This document shows, piece by piece, positions 1 to 7,706 of a stretch of 64,000 nucleotides of DNA (the first letter of the stretch is position 1; each line of letters begins with the position of its first letter). The notes under the pieces were generated by a model. That model did no database searches. It was not told where the DNA came from and saw nothing but the letters and a program-made list of their open reading frames with translations. The position numbers and the translations under genes are program-made. Source of the DNA: Pseudomonas kribbensis (GTDB lineage: Bacteria; Pseudomonadota; Gammaproteobacteria; Pseudomonadales; Pseudomonadaceae); contig NZ_CP029608.1 of the NCBI RefSeq assembly GCF_003352185.1, positions 3,844,001 through 3,908,000 of the forward strand, in the 5' to 3' direction.

Positions 1-296
1 TTGATGGTCACGGTCGGCCGTGCTGCCTGCTGCCGCAACTCGGCAGCCGCGTCGGCGATCTGTGCCAGACCGGCGCTGACCTGCTGGTAAAAACGCTGGC
101 CGGCGGGCGTCAGCAACGATTGCCGGATACGCCGCTCGAACAGCAACACACCCAGGTGTTCTTCCAGCAATTTGATGTGCCGGCTGACGGCACTGTGGCT
201 CACGTGCAGCTCTTCGGCCGCCAACGTGAAACTCTGGTGACGGGCGGCAACCGCAAAGGCGCGAACCGCATTGAGCGGCGGGAGTGATTTGTTCAT
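1..296 (-). CDS. LysR-family transcriptional regulator (5' part only)
   Basis: The 98 visible residues begin MNKSLPPLNAVRAFAVAARH and form a classic LysR winged helix-turn-helix (about residues 7-65, with the AVSRHIKLLEEHLG recognition segment). The effector-binding domain lies beyond the left edge. The layout resembles the GcvA/AmpR branch. It is divergent from the LysE exporter, whose start is about 105 bp away, so it may control that exporter; this is inferred from position only. The ATG at 294-296 is the start that preserves the full DNA-binding domain. Confidence 0.9.
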   Translation of the reverse strand, partial: MNKSLPPLNAVRAFAVAARHQSFTLAAEELHVSHSAVSRHIKLLEEHLGVLLFERRIRQSLLTPAGQRFYQQVSAGLAQIADAAAELRQQAARPTVTI

Positions 297-402
297 GGGT
301 CTAATTTAGTCACGTATGCGCTGCATTTAAAGCGTTTGTCACAGGTTCTTCGCCACGCCAATCTGCCCGCACGCCCAACCCCGCGCCCCGACGGAGCCAG
401 AC

Positions 403-1011
403 ATGCACAGCTACGGACTCTTTGTACTCTTCGCCACCCTGACCATTTTGAGCCCCGGCCCGGGAGTGGTGTTGACCCTGTCCAACGCCGTGCGCCTGGG
501 CTGGACCGGTGCGGTGCCGGGGATTCTGGGGATTGCCTCGGGAGCCTTCGTGGTTGCCGCCGTCAGTGCAACCAGTGTCGGCCTGATCCTCAGCGCCTCG
601 GCGACGGCCTTTACTGTGCTGAAATACGCCGGCGCCGCTTACCTGTTGTACCTGGGTTTCAAGAGCTGGCGTTCGGATCGTTTCCGTACGCTGCAAGACG
701 TCCGCCCATCGCGCCCGAGCTACCGTTTTCTGGAAGCCGCATCCCTGCAGTTTCTCAATCCCAAAGCCATCTTCTTTTTTCTGGCGGTGTTCCCGCAGTT
801 CATCGACACCGCACAGGCTTTCCTTCCGCAGTTCTTCAAACTGGTGGCCTCTTACGCCGTGCTGGTGATTCTGGTGCACGGCAGTTATGCGCTGCTCGCC
901 AATGCCGCCAAAGGCTGGCTGTCGAGCCCGAAAGGTTCCTGGCTGACGGCGAAAGTCTCGGGGGTGACCTTTGCCGGATTTGGACTGTTGATGGCTTCGG
1001 CGACGCGCTGA
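403..1011 (+). CDS. LysE/RhtB-family amino-acid exporter
   Basis: This 202-residue protein has about six hydrophobic segments and the LysE-family N-terminal signature SPGPGVVLTLSNAVRLG (about residues 20-38). The family exports amino acids or related metabolites through the inner membrane by proton-coupled transport; the substrate cannot be told from sequence. It is divergent from the LysR fragment at the left edge, the usual regulator/exporter layout. Its 3' end overlaps the convergent DNA-repair gene by 127 bp, an unusually long convergent overlap. The start is ATG at 403. Confidence 0.92.
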   Translation: MHSYGLFVLFATLTILSPGPGVVLTLSNAVRLGWTGAVPGILGIASGAFVVAAVSATSVGLILSASATAFTVLKYAGAAYLLYLGFKSWRSDRFRTLQDVRPSRPSYRFLEAASLQFLNPKAIFFFLAVFPQFIDTAQAFLPQFFKLVASYAVLVILVHGSYALLANAAKGWLSSPKGSWLTAKVSGVTFAGFGLLMASATR

Positions 1012-1853
1012 ACGGACGGCGGATTCTCGACCTGTTTCAACGCAATACGTTTGCCGCCACGCCCGGCGATGCCGCCAGCCTGCCCGTTCTGCTGCTTGCC
1101 CGTGCGCGCCTGGGTAATCAACCCGGGGATCAATTCACCCTCCGGCAGGTTCTTCCAGAAGCGCATCGGCAAGTGCCCCTGCATGACCTTCTCGTTCAAC
1201 CGCGCCGGGTTGAAGATGTGGCTGTAGTACGCCAGCCACAGTTCCCCCTGCGGATCGTCGACGTTCTGCGCCAGTTGCTGCCATTCCAGCGGGCACTGGC
1301 GCTGATGAACCAGTTGTTCGCCATCGTAATAAACCCCGTCCCGTGGCGTAGCGATCAGCCAGCGATGGCGCCCCATGCGCCCGATGAAATGTTCGCTGGC
1401 GCTGTGCAGGATGTCGTGGGCCGGTTCGTGCCACGCTACGTATTGCGGGCCGGGCAGTTCTGATGGACGCTCGATGAAACGCACGAACGCATGCAAATGA
1501 TGGGCTTCACGCTGCACCTGTTTGATCCGCCGCTGTAACTCGCTGCCGAGTTTGTCACCGGCCATCATTGCCGTACGATCGCCGTGGCTGACGCGCCAGA
1601 GCACTTCATACAGCAGACTCCAGCGCTGATCGCCACGGTATCGTGACGCTTGTTCCAGAGTATCGAGCAATGCACGCGGAATCCGCGCCTGAAACGGCCC
1701 CTGCCCTTCAGGCACCGACACATCACTGGCAAACAGATCACTCACCCCTTCCGACGCCCAGCTCACCAGGCTGGGATCGATTTCATGGCTGAGCAGCCAT
1801 CGTGCCTGCTGGCGCCAAGTGTCGAACAGGTCGTCGCAATCGAGATTGATCAT
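885..1853 (-). CDS. TIGR03915-type putative DNA-repair protein, partner of the radical SAM protein
   Basis: This 322-residue protein has the features of the TIGR03915 (DUF4130-containing) family, which is normally coupled to a TIGR03916 radical SAM protein; the biochemical reaction is not established. Visible landmarks include YVAWHEPAHDILHSASEHF and YYSHIFNPARLNEKVMQG in the middle. The start is ATG at 1851-1853, overlapping the upstream stop codon in an ATGA arrangement, so the two genes are translationally coupled. A GTG two codons upstream is a less likely start. The C-terminal tail of about 50 residues is low-complexity and reads into the convergent lysE gene, which suggests loss of an earlier stop. 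It shares the LexA-controlled promoter of the upstream gene. Confidence 0.88.
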   Translation of the reverse strand: MINLDCDDLFDTWRQQARWLLSHEIDPSLVSWASEGVSDLFASDVSVPEGQGPFQARIPRALLDTLEQASRYRGDQRWSLLYEVLWRVSHGDRTAMMAGDKLGSELQRRIKQVQREAHHLHAFVRFIERPSELPGPQYVAWHEPAHDILHSASEHFIGRMGRHRWLIATPRDGVYYDGEQLVHQRQCPLEWQQLAQNVDDPQGELWLAYYSHIFNPARLNEKVMQGHLPMRFWKNLPEGELIPGLITQARTGKQQNGQAGGIAGRGGKRIALKQVENPPSVQRVAEAINSPNPAKVTPETFAVSQEPFGLDSQPLAALASSA

Positions 1854-3070
1854 CCCCACAACCCCATCTGCTGCGGCATCGGCCGGTCGCGCAACTGCTG
1901 ATAGAGCATCTGGCTGGTGATTTCTGCCTGCTGCGGGTGGTAATCGCTGGTGATGATGAACGGCTTGGCCTTGGCCAGCACACAGCGCATGCGGGCCACG
2001 TCTTCGTAACGAATGCGCCGCTGCCGCCGCAACTCCACCAGACGTTCGGTGGTACGAAGGCCGATGCCTGGAATACGTGAGATCAGCGCCGGCTCGGCGC
2101 GATTGAGATCCAGCGGAAACACCTCGCGATTCTGCAGCGCCCAGGCTAGTTTCGGGTCGATATCCAGCGCCAGATTGCCCGGCCCCTTGAGCAATTCACC
2201 AGCGGTATAGCCATAGCCGCGCAATAGAAAATCAGCCTGATACAAACGGTGCTCACGCATCAGCGGCGGCGCTGCCAGCGGCACGCTTTTCGGGCTGTCG
2301 GGAATCGGGCTGAATGCCGAGTAATAGACCCGGCGCAAACGGAAGTTGCCGTACAAGGCCTGGGCGCTGTGGAGGATGATGCTGTCGTCGGTGTCATCGG
2401 CACCGACGATCATCTGCGTGCTCTGCCCGGCCGGGGCGAACTTCGGGGCGCGAGGTTCGTTGAGCACGGTCTGCACGCCGGTGTAGATGGTGTTCATCGC
2501 CTGCTTGATCGAGCCGATCTGCTTCTCCGGCGCCAGCGTCTGCAAACTGGCATCGGTGGGTAATTCGATGTTGACGCTCAAGCGGTCGGCATAACGCCCG
2601 GCCTCTTCGATCAACGCAGGATCGGCTTCGGGAATGGTCTTGAGGTGGATGTAGCCCCGGAACTCATGTTCTTCACGCAACAGCTTCGCAACTCGCACCA
2701 GTTGCTCCATGGTGTAGTCCGCCGAACGAATGATCCCGGAGCTGAGGAACAACCCGCTGACGCAATTGCGTCGGTAAAAATCCAGGGTCAGCGTCACCAC
2801 TTCCTCTGGCGTGAAGCGCGCTCGGGGCACGTCGCTCGAGCGGCGGTTGACGCAGTACTGGCAGTCGTAGAGACAGAAATTGGTCAGCAGCACCTTGAGC
2901 AGCGACACGCAACGCCCGTCCGGCGTGTAGCTGTGGCAGATGCCCATGCCATCGGTCGAACCCAGCCCGCTCTTGCCCTCGGAGCTACGCTTGGGCGCGC
3001 CACTGCTGGCGCAGGAGGCGTCGTACTTGGCGGCGTCGGCGAGGATGCTGAGCTTGTCGATGAGTTGCAT
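1850..3070 (-). CDS. TIGR03916-type putative DNA modification/repair radical SAM protein
   Basis: This 406-residue protein carries the radical SAM cluster CLYDCQYC (C66, C70, C73), which would bind the [4Fe-4S] cluster that cleaves S-adenosylmethionine. Near the C-terminus (about residues 330-360) a helix-hairpin-helix segment, ISRIPGIGLRTTERLVELRR, predicts non-specific DNA binding. This combination defines the TIGR03916 family, predicted to act on DNA, but its substrate is not known. It is the first gene of a two-gene operon with the TIGR03915 partner (ATGA overlap). A perfect LexA site lies 16-31 bp upstream of the ATG at 3068-3070, so SOS induction is strongly suggested. Confidence 0.93.
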   Translation of the reverse strand: MQLIDKLSILADAAKYDASCASSGAPKRSSEGKSGLGSTDGMGICHSYTPDGRCVSLLKVLLTNFCLYDCQYCVNRRSSDVPRARFTPEEVVTLTLDFYRRNCVSGLFLSSGIIRSADYTMEQLVRVAKLLREEHEFRGYIHLKTIPEADPALIEEAGRYADRLSVNIELPTDASLQTLAPEKQIGSIKQAMNTIYTGVQTVLNEPRAPKFAPAGQSTQMIVGADDTDDSIILHSAQALYGNFRLRRVYYSAFSPIPDSPKSVPLAAPPLMREHRLYQADFLLRGYGYTAGELLKGPGNLALDIDPKLAWALQNREVFPLDLNRAEPALISRIPGIGLRTTERLVELRRQRRIRYEDVARMRCVLAKAKPFIITSDYHPQQAEITSQMLYQQLRDRPMPQQMGLWG

Positions 3071-3082
3071 GGCACGGACCTT

Positions 3083-3104
3083 ATACTGTTCGCATATACA
3101 GTAT
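3083..3104. promoter_or_regulatory. LexA (SOS) box
   Basis: The core CTGTTCGCATATACAG (3086-3101) fits the LexA consensus CTGT-N8-ACAG exactly. Symmetry extends to ATACTGT on one side and ACAGTAT on the other. It lies just upstream of the radical SAM gene, where a bound repressor would block transcription initiation. Confidence 0.9.
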
Positions 3105-3158
3105 AGAGTCCGTCCGCGGGCGACAAGCCGTAAAACGACCCTTCGTCAGTCGGACTTA

Positions 3159-3914
3159 TTACAGTCGGCTGTCAGCTGAGATGGTCGAGGATTTACGCAC
3201 CGGGGCAGGCTGCATCGCATCGGGCCATTTCCCCCCGAACCGCGCCGTCATCTCCTTGCGCCCCGCCGCCGTCAAAGTCAGCGCCCGGCTGTCCAGATCC
3301 TGCGTCACCCATTTGCGCTTCAACGCCACTTGCAACAGCGCCGCTCCAAGTGATCCACCCAGATGTGGCCGGCGCATGCTCCAGTCCAGGCACGGGCAGG
3401 CAAAGCGTCGGCGCAAGGTCGACAGATCCCTGACCTCAATGCCCAACCCTTCGAACAGCGCCTCCCCACTCTCGCTCAAGCGGTACGCCTGTTCATCGGT
3501 TTCCACCAGCCAACCGCCCTCCAGCAACCGGTCATGCAGCAACACCGCCAGCGTCCCGGCCATGTGGTCGTAGCAGGTGCGGGCGAATTGCAGACGGTCC
3601 GGCGTATGCGGTTTGAAGGTCGGTGTGGGGTTCTGGCCGATCACCATCAGCGCTTCCAGTGCCTGGGCCACGCGCTTGTCGGCGAGGCTGTAATAACGGT
3701 GGCGGCCCTGCACGTGCAGGCGCACCAGCGCCAGGTCCTTGAGTTTGGCCAGGTGTGCGCTGGCGGTGGAGGCGCTGACTTCGGCGAGGGTCGCCAGCTC
3801 CGTGGCGGTGCGGGCGTGGCCGTCCATCAGCGAGCACAGCATTTTGGTTCGCGCCGGTTCCGCGATGGCGGCGCCCACTTGCGAGACGCCGATGTCTTGA
3901 TGTTCTGCGTGCAT
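3159..3914 (-). CDS. ArsR-type winged-helix transcriptional regulator with C-terminal extension
   Basis: The 251-residue protein has an N-terminal ArsR-like winged helix (about residues 12-90; SASTASAHLAKLKDLALV as recognition helix, RHRYYSLAD as wing). A long C-terminal domain follows, containing FACPCLDWSMRRPHLGG (C173, C175). This CPCLDW signature is typical of longer ArsR-type regulators encoded beside transporters or oxidases; the ligand is unknown. It is divergent from the P450 gene, with 79 bp between starts, and may regulate it. The ATG at 3912-3914 is the only start giving a complete HTH. Confidence 0.9.
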   Translation of the reverse strand: MHAEHQDIGVSQVGAAIAEPARTKMLCSLMDGHARTATELATLAEVSASTASAHLAKLKDLALVRLHVQGRHRYYSLADKRVAQALEALMVIGQNPTPTFKPHTPDRLQFARTCYDHMAGTLAVLLHDRLLEGGWLVETDEQAYRLSESGEALFEGLGIEVRDLSTLRRRFACPCLDWSMRRPHLGGSLGAALLQVALKRKWVTQDLDSRALTLTAAGRKEMTARFGGKWPDAMQPAPVRKSSTISADSRL

Positions 3915-3993
3915 ATTTCGCTCCCGGACGAATCATCGCCCCCAAGGACTGGAGATAGTAGCAACACTTTCCCCACCGACAAGGTTGCGATCC

Positions 3994-5094
3994 ATGGACC
4001 CGATCATCGCTGCGACTCACGCCGATCCCTACCCTTATTACGCCGAACTGCGCGCGGCGGACGGGCTGACCTTTCATCACGGACTGAAAGTGTGGGTGGC
4101 CAGCAGTGCCCGGGCGGTTTGCGCCGTCCTGGCGAACCCGGATTGCCGGGTGCGTCCGGTGCAGGAGCCGGTGCCCAAAGCCATCGCCGATGGCATGGCG
4201 GGCAAGGTGTTTGGCCAGTTGATGCGGATGAATGATGGTGAAGCTCAGCACTGCCCGCGTTCGGCCATTGAGCCACCGCTGGGGCTTATCAATGACAAAG
4301 ATGTCAAAGCGCTGGTCGCCGCGCGGTTGATCACAAACGATGCCGACGGCTTATATAAAGCAATGTTTCGCGGCCCGGTATGCGTGGTTGCGGCTTTACT
4401 CGGATTCACTCCGGCACAAGCGCGGGCGATCAGTGAGCTGACTGCGGATTTTGCAGCGTGCCTTTCACCGCTGAGCAATGACCTGCAACTGGCGGCAGCG
4501 CATCGAGCGGCTGAGCAATTGTACGGTTACTTCATTGAATTACTGGCGGAGCCAAACCCGTTTCTCGCCGACATCCAACAGCGCTTTGCAGGCGAAGAAG
4601 ACGTGCTGATCGCCAACCTCATCGGCCTTTGCTCGCAGACCTTTGAAGCCACCGCCGGCCTGATCGGCAATGCGCTGGTGGCGTTGCAGCGTCAGCCGGA
4701 ATTACGCGACTTTTCAGTCGATTCGCTGGTCGCCGAAGTGCAGCGCTTCGATCCATCAGTGCAGAACACCCGACGTTTTGTCGCGAACACCTGCGAAATC
4801 GACGGCGTGCGCTTTGAAGCGGGCGACGTGATTCTGGTGTTGCTCGCCTCAGCCAACCGCGACCCGGCACTGAATGAAAACCCGGATCAGTTTCTGCCGG
4901 ATCGCCCGAACCGCCGCAGCTTCACGTTCGGCAGCGGTCGGCATCAATGCCCGGGGCAAAGGTTGGCGCTGACCATTGCCAGCGCCACCGTCGGTGAAAT
5001 CCTCGCCCATGACATCGACCTGAGCCGGTTCACCTGGCATTACCGCCCTTCGCTGAACGGACGCATTCCGCTGTTCAGCGAAGTACGGGCTTAG
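3994..5094 (+). CDS. Cytochrome P450
   Basis: The 366-residue protein has the heme-binding signature FTFGSGRHQCPG with thiolate ligand C319, and the K-helix ExxR motif EVQR (E248, R251). The I-helix region reads SQTFEATAGLIGN, a relaxed form of the oxygen-activation motif. At 366 residues it is shorter than typical bacterial P450s (about 400). No ferredoxin or ferredoxin reductase gene is adjacent, so electrons must come from elsewhere. The ATG at 3994 is preferred over an in-frame TTG at 3985. The substrate is unknown. Divergence from the ArsR-type regulator suggests specific control. Confidence 0.94.
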   Translation: MDPIIAATHADPYPYYAELRAADGLTFHHGLKVWVASSARAVCAVLANPDCRVRPVQEPVPKAIADGMAGKVFGQLMRMNDGEAQHCPRSAIEPPLGLINDKDVKALVAARLITNDADGLYKAMFRGPVCVVAALLGFTPAQARAISELTADFAACLSPLSNDLQLAAAHRAAEQLYGYFIELLAEPNPFLADIQQRFAGEEDVLIANLIGLCSQTFEATAGLIGNALVALQRQPELRDFSVDSLVAEVQRFDPSVQNTRRFVANTCEIDGVRFEAGDVILVLLASANRDPALNENPDQFLPDRPNRRSFTFGSGRHQCPGQRLALTIASATVGEILAHDIDLSRFTWHYRPSLNGRIPLFSEVRA

Positions 5095-6017
5095 GCGCTG
5101 CGCAATTCGATCGTCAGGTGCGACAACTCATGCACCGGTGCCAGTCGCTCGCGAATCGCTTCGGCAGTCACGCCAGCAGTCGCCACCACGCTGACAATCG
5201 CCGCCCGCGCCTGCGGGCCGACCTGCCAGACGTGGAGGTCGCTGATGCGCACGTCGTCGGAGGTTTCCAGCAGTTCGCGGATTTCCTCGGCCACCGGTTC
5301 ATCGGTGGTGTCGAGCAGCACGGCGGCGCTGTCACGCATCAGGTTCCAGGCCCATTTGGCGATGACGATGGAACCGACGATGCCCATCACCGGGTCCATC
5401 CAGACCCAGCCCAGATAACGACCGGCCAGCAGCGCGGCAATCGCCAGTACCGACGTCAACGCGTCCGCCAATACGTGCACGTAGGCTGAACGCAGGTTGT
5501 TGTCGTGATGGTGGTGATGACCATGATCGTGGCTATGGCCGTGCTCATGATGACCGTGATGGCCGGCCAGCAAAAACGCACTGAGCAGGTTGACGCCCAG
5601 GCCGACCACGGCGATCAAGGTGGCCTCGCCGAACGCCACACTGGTGGGCTCGAACAGACGGAAAACCGATTCTCCGGCAATGCCCAGCGACACCAACCCC
5701 AGCACCATGGCCGAAGCGAAACCCGCCAGATCGCCGACCTTGCCGGTGCCGAAACTGTAACGGCGGTTATTGGCGTTACGCCGGGCAAAACCATAGGCCG
5801 CTGCCGCGATACCCAAGGCGCCGGCGTGGGTCGCCATGTGGAAACCGTCGGCCAGCAGCGCCATGGAACCGGTGAGGTAACCGGCGGCAATCTCGCCGAT
5901 CATCATCACGAACGTCAGCGCGACCACCCACAAGGTGCGACGGGCGTTGTCGTCATGGGACGCGCCGAGGAACTGGTGGTCGTGGGAAAAGTCGTCAGAG
6001 CGCGTCGTCAGATTCAT
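5091..6017 (-). CDS. dmeF: Cation diffusion facilitator, DmeF-like Ni/Co exporter
   Basis: This 308-residue inner-membrane protein has six predicted transmembrane segments and two metal-site motifs, ALLADGFHMATHA (about 53-65) and HVLADALTSV (181-190). A very histidine-rich cytoplasmic loop lies between them (about residues 153-171). This is the CDF family, which exports divalent metal in exchange for protons; the His-rich loop and the preceding RcnR-type regulator point to the DmeF branch (Co/Ni). The start is ATG at 6015-6017, 10 bp after the regulator's stop, so the two genes form an operon. The stop overlaps the convergent P450 stop by 4 bp. Confidence 0.92.
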   Translation of the reverse strand: MNLTTRSDDFSHDHQFLGASHDDNARRTLWVVALTFVMMIGEIAAGYLTGSMALLADGFHMATHAGALGIAAAAYGFARRNANNRRYSFGTGKVGDLAGFASAMVLGLVSLGIAGESVFRLFEPTSVAFGEATLIAVVGLGVNLLSAFLLAGHHGHHEHGHSHDHGHHHHHDNNLRSAYVHVLADALTSVLAIAALLAGRYLGWVWMDPVMGIVGSIVIAKWAWNLMRDSAAVLLDTTDEPVAEEIRELLETSDDVRISDLHVWQVGPQARAAIVSVVATAGVTAEAIRERLAPVHELSHLTIELRSA

Positions 6018-6027
6018 GGTGTCGGTC

Positions 6028-6303
6028 TCACTTGGAATAACGGCGGATGGCTTGCAGCAACTCTTCCACGCCCTGGGCTCGGGCTTCGTCGCTGAGGTCG
6101 GGATGGGCGACATGCTCGCGGGCGTGGGCCTCGATGAACTGCTCCATCAAGCCGTTGACCGCACCGCGAATCGCCGCCATCAGATGCAACGTCTTGGCAC
6201 AATCGGCCTCGGACTCCAGCGCCCTTTCAACCGCCTGAACCTGCCCGGCAATGCGCCGGACCCGATTGAGCAACTCGCCTTTGTGTTCGTGCGTGTGCGA
6301 CAT
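6028..6303 (-). CDS. dmeR: RcnR/CsoR-family metal-responsive repressor (DmeR-like)
   Basis: The 91-residue all-helical protein has the RcnR metal-ligand pattern His3, Cys35, His60 and His64, with extra histidines in the N-terminal SHTHEHK. In RcnR these residues bind Ni(II)/Co(II) and release DNA. FrmR, the formaldehyde sensor of the same fold, normally lacks this full set. The gene precedes and is co-transcribed with the CDF exporter, as in known dmeRF operons. A G-tract operator-like sequence lies directly upstream of the ATG (6301-6303), consistent with autorepression. Confidence 0.92.
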   Translation of the reverse strand: MSHTHEHKGELLNRVRRIAGQVQAVERALESEADCAKTLHLMAAIRGAVNGLMEQFIEAHAREHVAHPDLSDEARAQGVEELLQAIRRYSK

Positions 6304-6305
6304 AC

Positions 6306-6328
6306 CTATACCCCCTACCCCTATATGG
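6306..6328. promoter_or_regulatory. Candidate DmeR/RcnR operator (AT-flanked G tracts)
   Basis: On the minus strand, just upstream of the regulator's ATG, two G tracts flanked by TATA occur: TATAGGGGTAGGGGGTATAG. RcnR/CsoR-family repressors recognise G/C tracts flanked by AT-rich inverted repeats. The match is by pattern only. Confidence 0.6.
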
Positions 6329-6483
6329 CGAGCATAGTCGCTGTTACGACCGAAAGGGGCAAGGCCTGTTTTCGACCGTTCGTCGCGGCTTGAGATTTTG
6401 ATGTGGAAGAATGAGGCGGCGCGTCAGACGGCGCCGCCTCTGGAAGGATTTTCAGATGCAGGGCCGCTGGGAACCCTCGTCTG

Positions 6484-6795
6484 TCAAGCCCATTGCAGTG
6501 GCGGGGACGACGAGAAGCAGAGGTCTACGTCCAGCTGCGCTGCGGCCGACAGGTTGACCAGCGCATCGAGAGAGAACTTGTCGATTTTGCCGTTGAGTAC
6601 GTCGTTGAGGCGTGGCTGGGTGATGCCAAGACGCTTGGCCGCCTCCTTCTGCGGAAGCTCCCAGGCTCGAATGGTTTCGCACAGCGTGCGCATCAGTTTG
6701 GCCCGCAGGCGCATGTTGGCCGCTTCCTGCGGCGTGTCTTCCAGTGCATCCCAGACGCTTGCGAAACGCTGGGAAGAGTTTTGATGATCCGTCAT
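6484..6795 (-). CDS. HigA-like antitoxin, XRE-family HTH protein
   Basis: The 103-residue protein has an XRE helix-turn-helix (about residues 45-80; LPQKEAAKRLGITQPRLNDV) with the QPRL recognition helix seen in antitoxins paired with RelE/HigB-like toxins. Its ATG (6793-6795) lies 3 bp after the toxin stop codon, so the pair is co-transcribed in toxin-first order. It is expected to neutralise the toxin and, with it, repress the shared promoter; an inverted repeat upstream of the toxin gene is a plausible operator. Confidence 0.9.
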   Translation of the reverse strand: MTDHQNSSQRFASVWDALEDTPQEAANMRLRAKLMRTLCETIRAWELPQKEAAKRLGITQPRLNDVLNGKIDKFSLDALVNLSAAAQLDVDLCFSSSPPLQWA

Positions 6796-6798
6796 GGT

Positions 6799-7122
6799 TC
6801 AACCTATTTCCTGGTATCTGGCCCGTGCCAGTTCTATGTCTCGCGTCTCGGTTTTGCGCGTGGTCTTTTGCAGGGCGTGCAGCACATAAATCGCGTCAGG
6901 CCGGTTGACCACATAAAACACTCGAAACGCCCCTGAATCCTCGGTGATTCTGATTTCATTGACGCCCCGCCCGACTGTTTTCATGGGGCGCCAGTCAAAG
7001 GGTTCGTCGCCCTGTTGCAACAGATCCAGTTGGAATCCTGCAGCTCTGCGAGCATCGAGGGGAAAAGCTCTCAAATCCTTGAGCGCACTCCCGACAAACA
7101 CCACGTCCTTGTGTCTTGGCAT
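6799..7122 (-). CDS. HigB/RelE-superfamily toxin (Gp49-like)
   Basis: The 107-residue basic protein has the phage-derived Gp49-like/HigB signature: GSALKDLRAFPLDARRAAGF near the N-terminus, then a segment ending in RVFYVV, and YVLHALQKTTRKT before the end. Family members are ribosome-dependent mRNA endonucleases. The start is ATG at 7120-7122 with an AGGAG ribosome-binding sequence 6-7 bp upstream, which rejects the longer upstream extension. It lies directly upstream of the HigA-like antitoxin with a 3-bp gap. The toxin reading frame is intact. Confidence 0.88.
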   Translation of the reverse strand: MPRHKDVVFVGSALKDLRAFPLDARRAAGFQLDLLQQGDEPFDWRPMKTVGRGVNEIRITEDSGAFRVFYVVNRPDAIYVLHALQKTTRKTETRDIELARARYQEIG

Positions 7123-7221
7123 TGGCTTCTCCTGTGTTGGAAAGAAAAGCGTAATAGCCCGGACGGAATCGTGTCGCGGCGGTGTGTTGCTAGGAATGGC
7201 AGCGATCACATACCAGCAGAC

Positions 7222-7239
7222 TATATCGAAACCGATATA
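7222..7239. promoter_or_regulatory. Inverted repeat, candidate toxin-antitoxin operator
   Basis: TATATCG and CGATATA form perfect 7-bp arms around AAAC. The site is about 100 bp upstream of the toxin ATG in an AT-rich patch. Autoregulatory operators of HigBA-type systems have this form; the assignment is by position and symmetry. Confidence 0.55.
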
Positions 7240-7706
7240 AATCAAGTTTGAATTGGCTTATCTGACATTTGGTATCACAAAGCAGAAATTCGCGAGTCGG
7301 CACACCTGACAAGCCGACACAGAACCCCTGTGGGAGCGAGCTTGCTCGCGATGGCGGACTGAAAAATGACGCATCATTTTGCCCCCATCCGGGAGGCTAC
7401 ATTGCCTTGCGCCTTTGCCTACAACTACGCCAGAATCCGCCGGCTTGTGCGGTTTGGAACCTGCCCGTAACTTGATTCGCATCACTGAATGGTCAGTGAA
7501 CGGGTTTAGTCGCTCGGCGTTTTATCCAAGCTCGCAAGCTGTTTTTCAGTCAGGCATTCCCACGCCTGAACTCAATGGCGGCTGTGCGTAGGGCGCTCTA
7601 GGGCGCGCCAGTAGTGCTTGGATACTGGTCGACTAACCTGCGTACAGCTGCCACCTATTGTTTAGTCGCAAGAACGTGTCAGCCTCTATTGGAGGTTTCC
7701 AAGCAA
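7240..7706. other. Gene-poor stretch between toxin-antitoxin pair and DUF6124 gene
   Basis: No convincing coding frame is seen here. The stretch contains one solitary REP-type hairpin at 7330-7356 and presumably the promoter of the DUF6124 gene, whose ribosome-binding sequence GGAGGT is at 7691-7696. Short frames in it lack good starts and recognisable protein features. Confidence 0.6.
7330..7356. repeat. Single Pseudomonas REP element
   Basis: TGTGGGAGCGAGCTTGCTCG followed by CGATGGCGG matches the Pseudomonas REP hairpin (GCGAGC/GCTCGC stem). No inverted partner is seen within 100 bp, unlike the other four REP loci in the window. Confidence 0.85.

Noticed and set aside
336..1463. Plus-strand open frame of 375 codons overlapping lysE
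   Set aside because: It is a shifted frame of lysE and antisense of the repair gene; it has no transmembrane pattern or motif.
7258..7591. Short frames on both strands in the gap before the DUF6124 gene
   Set aside because: Weak starts, no conserved sequence, and overlap with a REP element.
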